From contig NZ_JAWLAR010000015.1 of assembly GCF_041395345.1 (NCBI RefSeq), forward strand, positions 47,196 to 111,195: 64,000 nucleotides of DNA, read 5' to 3'. The stretch is from Dokdonella sp041395345. Lineage in GTDB: Bacteria; Pseudomonadota; Gammaproteobacteria; Xanthomonadales; Rhodanobacteraceae. Both the position numbers and the translations under genes were made by a program. The stretch's first letter is position 1. Each line of letters begins with the position of its first letter. The notes under the pieces were generated by a model. It did not search any database. It saw only the letters and a program-made list of their open reading frames with translations, and was not told the origin of the DNA. Below, one piece after another: positions 38,942 through 48,053 of the stretch.

Positions 38942-39547
38942 TCATGCTGCATCGACCCAGCAGTCGATCAGCTCTTTCTCGGTGGCAATGTAGTCGAGCT
39001 TGACGTCCCACTGCTCGGCCTTGATCGCCTCGAGTTCCTGGGCCGCATACGCAATCCCGACCAGAAGAGGTGACAGGGCCTCGGTGCGCTCGCGCAGAAA
39101 GGAAAAGCTCGCGTCGTAGTAGCCTCCACCGTAGCCGATTCGATAACCGTGGCGGTCGAACCCGAGCAGGGGCAGGAGCACGATGTCGACCGCCTGCGGA
39201 GCGATGAGATCATCCTCGGTACAAACCGGCTCCGGTATGCCGTAGCGATTCGACTCGAGTTCTTCGCCAGCGCGCCAGGGCACAAAGGAGAGCTGACGCG
39301 GTCCGCTGATTCGTGGCAGGCAGTATTGTTGCCCGCGCTGCGCCAGCTGACCGACAACCGCATGCAACGGCAATTCGCCATCGATCGCCCAGTAGCCCGC
39401 GATACGCGAGTCGACCAGGAAATCCGGCAGTTGGCCCAGGGTGTTCGCCACGCCTTCGGCGGCGGCGATGCGTTCCGTTGCTGTCAGGGCCTTGCGTCGC
39501 GTGCGCAAGCTCGCGCGCAGCATCTTGCGCTCGTCATTGACGGTCAT
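38942..39547 (-). CDS. fau: 5-formyltetrahydrofolate cyclo-ligase
   Basis: 201 residues. Motifs: LRTRRKALTATERIAAAEGV, GYWAIDGELPL, the ATP-binding region IVLLPLLGFDRHGYRIGYGGGYYD (quoted from LLPLLGFDRHG and GYGGGYYD), and the C-terminal WDVKLDYIATEKEL. It converts 5-formyl-THF to 5,10-methenyl-THF using ATP. It is immediately downstream of the 6S RNA gene, as in E. coli (ssrS-fau). Confidence 0.95.
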   Translation of the reverse strand: MTVNDERKMLRASLRTRRKALTATERIAAAEGVANTLGQLPDFLVDSRIAGYWAIDGELPLHAVVGQLAQRGQQYCLPRISGPRQLSFVPWRAGEELESNRYGIPEPVCTEDDLIAPQAVDIVLLPLLGFDRHGYRIGYGGGYYDASFSFLRERTEALSPLLVGIAYAAQELEAIKAEQWDVKLDYIATEKELIDCWVDAA

Positions 39548-39571
39548 GATTGCCGCGCGGAAAAGAAAGGG

Positions 39572-39765
39572 GTGGCGTCCTCCGCTGTGGCGATGCGCAT
39601 AGAACGACCTTGAACCGATTGGTTCAGGTGGGAGAGTCTGGCACCGTCTTCAGGCTTTCCGCTCGAGGCGGACTTGCACACCGACAGGTGCGTAACTGTC
39701 CCGGGGTCGCTACAGGAACAAGGCAAAATGTTGAATGCGCTGTCGCACACTACCGAGGACACCGG
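39572..39765 (-). ncRNA. ssrS: 6S RNA
   Basis: Transcribed on the minus strand between zapA and fau, its standard position. Ends pair: GGTGTCCTC (39755-39763) with GAGGACGCC (39574-39582). Near the 3' side there is ACCTGAACCAATCGGTTCA then AGG, matching the diagnostic E. coli segment ACCTTGAACCAAGGGTTCA. A central unpaired region of ~30 nt fits the open-promoter mimic. 6S RNA sequesters sigma-70 RNA polymerase in stationary phase. Exact ends are estimates. Confidence 0.88.
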
Positions 39766-39768
39766 GGA

Positions 39769-40065
39769 CTATTGTAGTGAGGTCGGCAAACCGGCAGCAA
39801 GCTTTGTTTTGATGGCTTGCAGATGCTGTGCCAGGTGCTGGCTGCTTTCGGCTTCCCGCTGCTGGATGTCAAGCAGTTCGTGGGCGATATTGAGCCCTGC
39901 AAGCACGGCAATGCGCTCCAGGCCGCCACCCCGGTGGCTGTCGCGCAACTCGCGCAGTTTTCCATCGAGATAGGCCGCTGCCGCGATCAAGCCGGAACGT
40001 TCTTCCGGCTTGCAGGCAATCAGGTATTCGCGATCGAGGATGCGTACCGAAACGGGTTCGCTCAT
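39769..40065 (-). CDS. zapA: Cell division protein ZapA
   Basis: 98 residues: the N-terminal ZapA domain (EPVSVRILDREYLIACKPEE, RSGLIAAAAYLDGKLRELRD) and a C-terminal coiled coil (AGLNIAHELLDIQQREAESS). ZapA bundles FtsZ filaments at the Z-ring. Its start overlaps the upstream TIGR02449 gene by 4 bp (ATGA), and the 6S RNA gene follows. Confidence 0.93.
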   Translation of the reverse strand: MSEPVSVRILDREYLIACKPEERSGLIAAAAYLDGKLRELRDSHRGGGLERIAVLAGLNIAHELLDIQQREAESSQHLAQHLQAIKTKLAAGLPTSLQ

Positions 40066-40289
40066 GCCTGGTTCTGCTCCAGTGATTTGAGTCGGCCGAT
40101 CATGGCCTCGACTCTCGAGCGCGCCTGCTCATTACGGGCAATCAGTCCGGCTCGCTCGCTGGAAAGTTGTTCCTGGCTCTGACGCAGGCTCCGGTTTTCT
40201 TCGCTCAGGCGCCGGCACAGCTCGACCAGTTCGTCGATGCGGGCGCTGATCTCGGCGAGTTCAGTCTGTGTTTGCTCTTTCTCGGCCAT
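40062..40289 (-). CDS. Coiled-coil protein of the TIGR02449 (ZapB-like) family
   Basis: 75 residues from the ATG at 40289, MAEKEQTQTELAEISARIDE; longer frames upstream are shadows. The whole protein is one coiled coil (LVELCRRLSEENRSLRQSQE). It precedes zapA in many gammaproteobacteria and is presumed to act in cell division. It overlaps zapA by 4 bp. Confidence 0.85.
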   Translation of the reverse strand: MAEKEQTQTELAEISARIDELVELCRRLSEENRSLRQSQEQLSSERAGLIARNEQARSRVEAMIGRLKSLEQNQA

Positions 40290-40323
40290 GGCGCGAACTA
40301 TACACCGGAAGCAGGCAGGCGCC

Positions 40324-43300
40324 TCAAGGCCCGGACAAGGGACCGTCGCCAAGCACTTCCTGACGCTTGCGGGCACGATCACGCAGGAAGATGAAGCAGG
40401 CTTCCGGCGGCAGCGGTATGGACAGCCAGTGGCCCTGGATCTCGTCGCAGCCCTGCTCGCGCAGGTACTCGGCCTGCTCGGCCGTTTCAACGCCTTCCGC
40501 AACCACGTTCAGACCCAGCGAATGCGCCATGTTGATCACGGTCGCCGTGATCGCCTCGTCGTCCGGATCCGTCGTGATGTCGCCAACGAATTCCTTGTCG
40601 ATCTTGAGTGCATCGATGGGCAGGCGACGCAGGTAGCTCAACGAGGAGTAGCCGGTGCCGAAGTCGTCGATCGAAAGTGTCACGCCGACCGCCTTGAGTT
40701 GGCGCAGCGTGCTGATCGACTGCTCGGCATTGGCCATGATGACGCTTTCGGTGAGCTCGAGCTCAAGCTGGTTTGGCGCCATGTCGTTGTCGGCGAGTAT
40801 GTCGCACAGGCGCTGGGTCAGGTCGCCACGCTGCAGCTGCAGGACCGAAAGATTGACCGACATCGAGATGTCACGCAGGCCATCTCGATGCCACTGGGCC
40901 AGTTGTTCGCAGGCCTTGACCAGAACCCAGTCGCCAATCTCGACGATAAGCCCGGATTCCTCCGCTACCGGAATGAAGGTGACTGGCGAGATTTCGCCGA
41001 GATCCTGGCTGTTCCAGCGCAGCAAGGCCTCGACGCCGGTGATGTGCTCATCCAGCAGCGACAGCTTGGGCTGATACACGAGGCGGAATTCACCGCGCTC
41101 CATGGCCTTGCGCAAGGCCCCGACCAGGGTCGCGCGCATGCGCGCGGCAGCGTCCATCGTTTCCGTGTAGACCATGAAGGTCTTGCGCCCGCGATCCTTG
41201 GCCTGGTACATCGCGGTATCGGCGAACTTGAGCAGGTCGGTCGGCGTCTGCGCATGGTCGGGGTACAGGCTGATCCCGATCGATGGTGATATCACGACGT
41301 CCTGACCGTCGTTCAGCTCAAGTGGCTTCTCGAATGCGCTGATCAGCTTTTGCGCAACGCGTTCGGCTTCCCCCGCGTCAGCCAGTTCCTCGAGGACTAC
41401 CGTGAACTCATCGCCTCCGATGCGCGCAACGGTATCGCCATCGCGGACATTGTCACGCAGGCGACTGCCGGCAGCCTTGAGCATGCGGTCGCCTGCGGCG
41501 TGACCCATTGAATCGTTGACGTGCTTGAAGCGATCCAGATCGAGAAACAGCACCGCAACCTTGCGTCCGCCCCGGCGCGCGCGAATGACCGCGTGGCCCA
41601 GTCGCTCGGCCATCAGTGTCCGGTTCGGCAACCCGGTCAGGGTGTCGTAGTTGGCCAGGTAGCGCAGTTCCTGCTCGTTTCGCTTGCGTTCGGTGATGTC
41701 GGTCAGCACACCGATGTAATGCGTGCGCTTGCCTTGCGCATCTCGAACTTCCGAACTCTGCAGCCAGGAAAGAAACTCCTCGCCGTCCTTGCGTCGCTGC
41801 CACAGTTCGCCGCGCCACAAACCGTCCCGGAAGATCGATTCGCGCATGTTCTGGTAGTACTCGGGCGAATGCTGGGCGCAATTGAGTATCGCCGCCGACT
41901 GGCCGATGACCTCGTGTTCCTGCCAGCCGGTGATGCGCGTGAAAGCGGGATTGACCGATACAAACCTGAATTCGAGATCGCAGACGGTGACCGCCTCGCG
42001 CATGCTGCTGATCACCTCCTGGACAATACGTCGCTCACGCTCGGCTTCACGCGTTGCGGTGATATTGCGCGCCGTGCCGCAAATGCGCAGAGGGCGTCCT
42101 TCGGGCGTGCGTTCGACAATCTTGCCGCGGGCCAGAACCCAGATCCACTTGCCCTTGCCGACGCGCACGCGCTGCTCGGATTCGAACAACGAGGCCTTGT
42201 TGCTGATGTGGTCGTCGAGGTGCTGGGCAATGGCACGCTGATCGTCAGGGTGCACGCTTTCGCGAACCCAGTCATAGACGGAATGGCTTGACTCGCGCTG
42301 ACGCGCAGGCGTCGGTGCCGCGCTGAGCCGGGTCAGCACGCCGCTGTCCATGTTCAGTTCCCAGAACTCGTCGCTCGAACCCCACAATGCCAGTCGCAAT
42401 CGCGCTTCCCGATCGGCCAGTTCACGGGCATGCCGGCGTTGCTCGGCCCGCTTGCGCCGCATGGCGAGGGCCAGACCCGCCAGGGCCAGCAGGGCCAGTA
42501 CGACGTAGCCGGCTTGCATGGCCGGGCTGTTCCACCATTGCGGCCTGACCTCCAGGGATATGGCTGCGCCAGGCTGATTCCAGTAGCCATCGTGATTGCT
42601 GGCCTGAACCTGGAAACGGTAACGACCGGGATCGAGGTTGGTGTAGGTTGCTTCGTGACGTGTTCCGGCTTCGACCCAGTCGCTATCGAAACCTTCGAGC
42701 TTGTAGCGGAAACGATTGCGTTCCGGCGCGGTGTAGTCGAGCGCGGCGAAGGTGAAGTGCACGACCCGATCGGCCTGGTCCATCACGATCGGCTGGCCTG
42801 GCGCGATGACCGTGGATTGTTGCTCGCCAACACGGATATTGCTGAACACGACCGGTGCAACGAAACGGCTGGCGACCACGGCCCCCGGCTTGACCAGATT
42901 GAGGCCGTTGATGCCTCCGAACGCCAGTTCGCCGCTGCGCAAGGATGCATAGGCACCGCCGTTGAATTCCTGTCCCTGCAAGCCATCTTTCACCGAGAAA
43001 TGATGGATCGATCGCGAGGCGGGATTGAACGAGACGATGCCGCGGTTCGTGCTCAACCAGAGCCGGCCCATCACGTCTTCGAGAATGCCGTAGATCGTTG
43101 CGTCGGGCAGGCCGTCGCGCTTGAGCACGCGCTCGAACCGGGCCGTGCCTTCGTCGAGGCGTGCCAGATGGTTGAGACCGCCATGGGTTCCCACCCAGAT
43201 TCCGCCGTCGGCGCTTTCGTGGATCGCGCGCACGACGCCGCTCGAGAGCGAATACGGATTGCCTGACTCGTGGCGGAAGGTACGCACCTTTTGGCTGGCA

Positions 43301-44919
43301 GGATCGATGAGATTCAGGCCATCCGCGGAACCCGCCCAGATGCGGCCACGGCTATCCTCGTAGAGGCTCATCACATGATTGTGGGTCAGACTGTCAGGAT
43401 CACCATCGCGGTGCTGCCAGTTGCTCCATTGACCGGTTTCAGGGTCGTAGCGCACGACTCCGACGCTGCGTCCGGCGTACCAGATATTGCCGTCGCGGGC
43501 GATGATCAAGGCGCGTCGTCGCCGCTCGATACCGTCGGCAATTTCGACCGGACTCTGTCCCAGCGCTCGCGCCTTCCCTGTTTCCGGATCGAGCGAGCCG
43601 ACACCGAGATTGCTGGCGAACCAGATCGCACCGTCGGCATCCTGGGCCAGCGCCTCAACCTGCAGCGGCGTGGGATACGGTACCTCGAACGCCCCGGCGA
43701 GAACGGCGTCGTAATGCGTGAATGTGGCCGTGCTTCGGTCGTATCGGGCCAGACCGTCACCATCGGTGCCCAGCCAGAGGTTCCCGTTGCGGTCTTCGAG
43801 GACGGCCCGGATGTTGTTGGTCGTGCTCAGGTCGCGGCTGCGGTCGCGCTCGGCAATGTAGCTGAAGGTGGCACCGGCGGGATCGACCTTGCTCAGGCCA
43901 GCCGCATCGGTGCCTACCCAGAGCAGGCCTGATCGATCAACCATCAGCTGGGTGATCGCTGCCTGCGGAAGGCTGCCGCGCACATCACTGTCGGGGCGGA
44001 CCCAGCGCGTGCTGGCCTGGCGCCTGTCGACGATCAGCAGGCCCTGGCCGCTAACCGCAAGCCAGAGCTGTCCCGACGAGTCCTCGACGATCGCGCTGAC
44101 CGGTCCCTGCCCTTCGCTGGCCCAGATCCGGCTCGACTTTCCAACAACGGGATCAACGCGGTAGAGACCTTCTGTAGTGCCGGCATAAAGCGTCCGGTCT
44201 TCACCTTCGAATACGCTCAGGGCTTCGCCCGGCAAGTCCGCCGCGATTCGCTCGACGTGGTCTGATCCGCGCCCTGCGCGCCACAGCCCACTGCTGCTGG
44301 CAGCCCAGAGGCTGCCGTCGGTGGACAGCAACAGGTCGCGGACGACACCCAGGGGCGCATCGGATTGTTCGGCCGTGAAAGACTTGCGTTCACCGGTGCC
44401 AGGATCGAGCAGGCCAAGACCACCGCGACTGCCAACCCAGAGTCCGCGAGCGGGATCGAGGCGCAATGCCATGATCGCCTCGCGCGCGTTTCGCGATGGA
44501 GCATCCAGCGGCAATGCGAACAGTTCGAACGTGCCCGACACGGTATCGAGCCGGGCGATGCCATTGGCCGAAGTGCCAACCCAGATCTGGTTCCCTTCGC
44601 CTCGCGCCAGGGCAGTGATCGCGCTGTCGGGCAAACTGGTCGGGTCATCGCCATCGTGTTCGTAGACCTTGAACCGATAGCCGTCGAACTTGTGCAGGCC
44701 GCCCTGTGTGCCGATCCAGATCAGGCCGTCGTCGGTCTGCAGCAGCGAGAGAATCGAGTTCTGCAGCAAGCCACTCTCATTGTCGAGCCGGTCGAAATAG
44801 AACTGCCGCTCCACTGCGCCCGCCCCAAGGCAGCTGACAACCAGTGCAATCGCCGCGACCCACTGCACGGCATTTCGCAGCAGGCTGGCACGATGGAGCA
44901 CTGGCAGAAATCGAGTCAT
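40324..44919 (-). CDS. Transmembrane sensor with beta-propeller, PAS, GGDEF and EAL domains
   Basis: 1531 residues from the ATG at 44919 (signal-like N-terminus). A 14-blade periplasmic Reg_prop propeller is visible as recurrent GLIWIGTQGGLHKFD-type units, followed by a Y_Y_Y domain (RYRFQVQASNHDGYWN), one span near 796-818, and two PAS-type domains. The GGDEF at 1168-1172 is canonical, with an upstream RDGD inhibitory-site sequence. The EAL (GVEALLRW at ~1296, ESGLIVEIG) is also complete. It should bind an external ligand and both make and degrade cyclic di-GMP, or use one domain as regulator. The Clp gene in this window may be a downstream target class. Confidence 0.92.
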   Translation of the reverse strand: MTRFLPVLHRASLLRNAVQWVAAIALVVSCLGAGAVERQFYFDRLDNESGLLQNSILSLLQTDDGLIWIGTQGGLHKFDGYRFKVYEHDGDDPTSLPDSAITALARGEGNQIWVGTSANGIARLDTVSGTFELFALPLDAPSRNAREAIMALRLDPARGLWVGSRGGLGLLDPGTGERKSFTAEQSDAPLGVVRDLLLSTDGSLWAASSSGLWRAGRGSDHVERIAADLPGEALSVFEGEDRTLYAGTTEGLYRVDPVVGKSSRIWASEGQGPVSAIVEDSSGQLWLAVSGQGLLIVDRRQASTRWVRPDSDVRGSLPQAAITQLMVDRSGLLWVGTDAAGLSKVDPAGATFSYIAERDRSRDLSTTNNIRAVLEDRNGNLWLGTDGDGLARYDRSTATFTHYDAVLAGAFEVPYPTPLQVEALAQDADGAIWFASNLGVGSLDPETGKARALGQSPVEIADGIERRRRALIIARDGNIWYAGRSVGVVRYDPETGQWSNWQHRDGDPDSLTHNHVMSLYEDSRGRIWAGSADGLNLIDPASQKVRTFRHESGNPYSLSSGVVRAIHESADGGIWVGTHGGLNHLARLDEGTARFERVLKRDGLPDATIYGILEDVMGRLWLSTNRGIVSFNPASRSIHHFSVKDGLQGQEFNGGAYASLRSGELAFGGINGLNLVKPGAVVASRFVAPVVFSNIRVGEQQSTVIAPGQPIVMDQADRVVHFTFAALDYTAPERNRFRYKLEGFDSDWVEAGTRHEATYTNLDPGRYRFQVQASNHDGYWNQPGAAISLEVRPQWWNSPAMQAGYVVLALLALAGLALAMRRKRAEQRRHARELADREARLRLALWGSSDEFWELNMDSGVLTRLSAAPTPARQRESSHSVYDWVRESVHPDDQRAIAQHLDDHISNKASLFESEQRVRVGKGKWIWVLARGKIVERTPEGRPLRICGTARNITATREAERERRIVQEVISSMREAVTVCDLEFRFVSVNPAFTRITGWQEHEVIGQSAAILNCAQHSPEYYQNMRESIFRDGLWRGELWQRRKDGEEFLSWLQSSEVRDAQGKRTHYIGVLTDITERKRNEQELRYLANYDTLTGLPNRTLMAERLGHAVIRARRGGRKVAVLFLDLDRFKHVNDSMGHAAGDRMLKAAGSRLRDNVRDGDTVARIGGDEFTVVLEELADAGEAERVAQKLISAFEKPLELNDGQDVVISPSIGISLYPDHAQTPTDLLKFADTAMYQAKDRGRKTFMVYTETMDAAARMRATLVGALRKAMERGEFRLVYQPKLSLLDEHITGVEALLRWNSQDLGEISPVTFIPVAEESGLIVEIGDWVLVKACEQLAQWHRDGLRDISMSVNLSVLQLQRGDLTQRLCDILADNDMAPNQLELELTESVIMANAEQSISTLRQLKAVGVTLSIDDFGTGYSSLSYLRRLPIDALKIDKEFVGDITTDPDDEAITATVINMAHSLGLNVVAEGVETAEQAEYLREQGCDEIQGHWLSIPLPPEACFIFLRDRARKRQEVLGDGPLSGP

Positions 44920-45207
44920 GGCGCGACGTGCAGGTCCCCCGTCTGGTGGACGCAATTGCGCCCGGCATTCAGTTTAGGCAATCCGGCCTCATGGTGCCAT
45001 GAAAGCGGCACCCTGGCCGGGGGAACCACGGCGGGAGCCTTGAGACCGGTGTGACCCTTGTTCACAGTCGACGCACGCGTCCAGTCGAATGCGCGACATC
45101 GGCTCGCGCATTCTGCAATCACGCATGCAGGGTCTGCGCTCGGACGAACGTGGGCCTGCACGGTGAATTCGGGCTAGAATTGGCTGCCTCCGCAGCCTGT
45201 GTCGACG

Positions 45208-45783
45208 ATGACAGCATCACGAATAAGCCACCGGGATCTGGCCGACACCCTCGTCAGACTTCGTGCCGGCGTCAGCGCCAGCGATCTCCACGGTTCCCTC
45301 ACTGGCTTCCTGTGTGCGGGTGGCAAGACAACCGCTGATGCATGGCCGAGTGCGCTCGAACTGGATGCCGGCCATGCGGGCGAGCTTCTCGACGACGCAT
45401 TTCCACGGCTGTATCGCCATTGCCGCGAGCAACTGGATGACAGCGATTTGGGATTCGAACCCCTGTTGCCGGCAGATGACGTGGGCCTGGCTGAACGCGC
45501 CGAGGCACTGGTCGAATGGTGTCGCGGCTTTCTTGGCGGGGTCGGGCTGGCCAGTGCCGGACAGGCGCAGGGAGAACTCTCTGCGGAAGTGCGCGAAATC
45601 GTCCAGGACTTCAGCACGATCGCCGCATCAAGCTTCGACTACGACGACGATGAAGAAGACGAGACTGCATTGAACGAAGTACTCGAATTCGTTCGCGTGG
45701 GCGTGTTGCTGCTGTACAGCGAATTGGCTCCCGTACCTGTGCGTGCCCGCAGCACCGCCCCGGCCAGCAGGCGCTTGCATTGA
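45208..45783 (+). CDS. UPF0149 (YgfB) family protein
   Basis: 191 residues from the ATG at 45208; a GTG three codons earlier is also possible. YgfB family features: SDLHGSLTGFLCAGG, LDDSDLGFEPLLPADD, LVEWCRGFLGGVGLA, DFSTIAASSFDYDDDEEDE. The protein is soluble and of incompletely defined function; in Pseudomonas YgfB modulates cell-wall gene expression. It precedes pepP, overlapping it by 4 bp, as in other gammaproteobacteria. Confidence 0.9.
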   Translation: MTASRISHRDLADTLVRLRAGVSASDLHGSLTGFLCAGGKTTADAWPSALELDAGHAGELLDDAFPRLYRHCREQLDDSDLGFEPLLPADDVGLAERAEALVEWCRGFLGGVGLASAGQAQGELSAEVREIVQDFSTIAASSFDYDDDEEDETALNEVLEFVRVGVLLLYSELAPVPVRARSTAPASRRLH

Positions 45784-47093
45784 AGATCGACCGCAAGGAA
45801 TTCGCCCGCCGGCGCCGCCAATTGATGCGCATGGCAGGGCGCGACGCCATTGTCATCGTGCCTTCCGCACCCGAGCAACTGCGCAACAACGATGCCCATT
45901 ACCCATACCGGCAGGACAGCGATTTTCACTATCTGACCGGCTTCGGCGAGCCTGATTCGGTATTGGCCCTGGTTCCGGGACGCAAGCAGGGCGAAACCAT
46001 CCTGTTCTGCCGCGAGCGCGACCGAACACGCGAGCAGTGGGACGGCTACCGTGCCGGCCAGGAAGGCGCGGTCGACGACTTCGGAATGGATGATGCATTT
46101 CCGATCGAGGACATCGACGACATCCTGCCGGGACTGATCGAAGGCCGTTCGCGGGTCTACTATCACTTTGGCCGGGACAGCGACTTCGATCTGGTCCTGA
46201 TGGGCTGGGTCAACCGGGTGCGCTCGCAGATTCGTCAGGGCGCACGACCACCGCACGAGTTCGTCGCCCTGTCGCATCTGTTGCACGACCTGCGCCTGTA
46301 CAAGTCACGCTCGGAACTGCGCCTGATGCGCAAGTCCGCCCAGATCGCTGCCGAGGCGCACGTGCGGGCGATGCGCGCCACGCGTCCGGGCATGAACGAG
46401 CATGAAGTCGAAGCCGAGCTGCTGCATACGTTTCGAAAGCACGGCGCTGTTCCGAGCTACGAGCCCATCGTCGGCGGCGGCGCCAATGGTTGCGTACTGC
46501 ACTACAGGGCCAACCATTCGATCCTGCGCGATGGCGACCTGCTCCTGATCGACGCCGGCGCGGAGTATTCCTGCTATGCCTCCGACATCACGCGCACGTT
46601 TCCGGTCAACGGCCGCTTCTCGCCCGAACAGCGTGCGCTGTACGATATCGTCCTCGCCGCCCAGCTGGCCGCGATCGACGAGGTGCGCGTCGGCAGGCCG
46701 TTCGATGCCTACCATGAAGCCGCAGTGCGCAGCCTGACCAGAGGCTTGATCGATCTTGGCCTGCTCAAGGGCAGTCTGAAATCGAATCTCGAGGAACACG
46801 CCTACCGCAAGTTCTACATGCACAAGACCGGCCATTGGCTCGGTCTCGACGTGCACGACGTCGGCGACTACCGTGTCGATGGCGAATTCCGCGAACTCGA
46901 ACCGGGCATGGTCGTCACGGTCGAGCCGGGTATCTACATCGCACCCGACATGAAAAGCGTTCCGGCACGCTGGCGCGGTATCGGCATCCGCATCGAGGAC
47001 GACGTGGTCGTTACCAACGGCGATCCGGAAGTCATTTCATCCGGAGTGCCAAAGGATGCTGACGAGATCGAAGCCCTGATGGCTTCGCGCTGA
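45780..47093 (+). CDS. pepP: Xaa-Pro aminopeptidase
   Basis: 437 residues with a TTG start at 45780 overlapping the stop of the YgfB-like gene (TTGA). The N-terminal domain (RDAIVIVPSAPEQLRNNDAH, YPYRQDSDFHYLTGFGEPD) and the pita-bread metalloprotease domain are complete. Metal ligands appear in LLIDAGAEYSCYASDITRTF (two Asp), MHKTGHWLGLDVHD (His), MVVTVEPGIYI (Glu) and GIGIRIEDDVVV (Glu). It removes N-terminal residues before proline using two metal ions. Confidence 0.94.
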   Translation: MKIDRKEFARRRRQLMRMAGRDAIVIVPSAPEQLRNNDAHYPYRQDSDFHYLTGFGEPDSVLALVPGRKQGETILFCRERDRTREQWDGYRAGQEGAVDDFGMDDAFPIEDIDDILPGLIEGRSRVYYHFGRDSDFDLVLMGWVNRVRSQIRQGARPPHEFVALSHLLHDLRLYKSRSELRLMRKSAQIAAEAHVRAMRATRPGMNEHEVEAELLHTFRKHGAVPSYEPIVGGGANGCVLHYRANHSILRDGDLLLIDAGAEYSCYASDITRTFPVNGRFSPEQRALYDIVLAAQLAAIDEVRVGRPFDAYHEAAVRSLTRGLIDLGLLKGSLKSNLEEHAYRKFYMHKTGHWLGLDVHDVGDYRVDGEFRELEPGMVVTVEPGIYIAPDMKSVPARWRGIGIRIEDDVVVTNGDPEVISSGVPKDADEIEALMASR

Positions 47094-47131
47094 TTGGCGC
47101 ACGGCTTGAAGTGCCGACCTCCAACCGTCTT

Positions 47132-47761
47132 TCAGGACTGGCCTGGCGAGAGCGCCTGGTCATGGCTTGCCAGCTCGGCCGGCCGGCGCCCGCCAGCGAA
47201 TCGGCGTGACCAGTAGGGTTCGGACAGGCTGCTGACGCTGACCCGCTTGCCGCTCGAGGGTGCGTGAATGAATCGCCCGTCCTCGATGTAGATGCCGACG
47301 TGCGATACGCGATTGCCACGCGTGCGGAAGAAAACCAGATCTCCGCTGCGCAACTGATCGCGGGCGACTTCCTCGCCGGTCTTGTATTGCATTGCCGAGG
47401 TATTCGGCAGTTCCACACCCACGCCGAGCTGAAAGACGTAGCGGACGAAGCCGCTGCAATCGAAGCCGGTAGAGGGCTTGCGCCCGCCGCGCTTGTAGCG
47501 GATGTCCCTGAACTGGTTGGCCAGTGCAGTCAGCAGCTGACCTGGCGAGAAGCCACGCTGAACCGCCTTGTCCTGATCGGCCTGAGCGGGAATCGGAAGC
47601 AGGGGTACGTGTGTATCGGTCGCCGGTATCAGCGCGGCGATTCCAGTCGCACTGATCCAGACCGGCTCGGCGGTAGCGCCGGTCGCATGGACCGGCGCAG
47701 GCGCAAGGACGAACAGCCCGGACAGCAGCAGTGCAACCCTGATCAGGTATTGGATCGGCAT
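47132..47761 (-). CDS. Secreted NlpC/P60 (C40) peptidase
   Basis: 209 residues: signal peptide (RVALLLSGLFVLAPAPVHAT) and a C40 domain with catalytic Cys in GFDCSGFVRYVF and His in SHVGIYIEDGRFIHAPSSG. It cleaves gamma-D-glutamyl-meso-diaminopimelate bonds in peptidoglycan. It is convergent with pepP, 38 bp away. Single cell-wall hydrolase without a linked binding domain. Confidence 0.9.
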   Translation of the reverse strand: MPIQYLIRVALLLSGLFVLAPAPVHATGATAEPVWISATGIAALIPATDTHVPLLPIPAQADQDKAVQRGFSPGQLLTALANQFRDIRYKRGGRKPSTGFDCSGFVRYVFQLGVGVELPNTSAMQYKTGEEVARDQLRSGDLVFFRTRGNRVSHVGIYIEDGRFIHAPSSGKRVSVSSLSEPYWSRRFAGGRRPAELASHDQALSPGQS

Positions 47762-48053
47762 CGGCGAAGCTCTCGGCTTGATCGCAAAGGGCCGCGCAAG
47801 TTCGGAGCGTCCCCAAGGGGCGCGAAGTTAGCAGAGCACCGCGCATCGGGTGTTCAGGATTCGTTAGGAAAGTCGGCCGGCCACAGGCGCAACCTCGGAA
47901 CTTCCCACATTCCGAATCTTCGGGAGCTGGCTCGCCCGCATGCTTGACGCATGTTTACACTAATGTGCACATGCGACAGATTGGTTACACAACTTAGTTG
48001 CAATTGCTCGTGCAGTTTGATGCAATTGTCGGGCGCATATCGGGAGCAGGATG

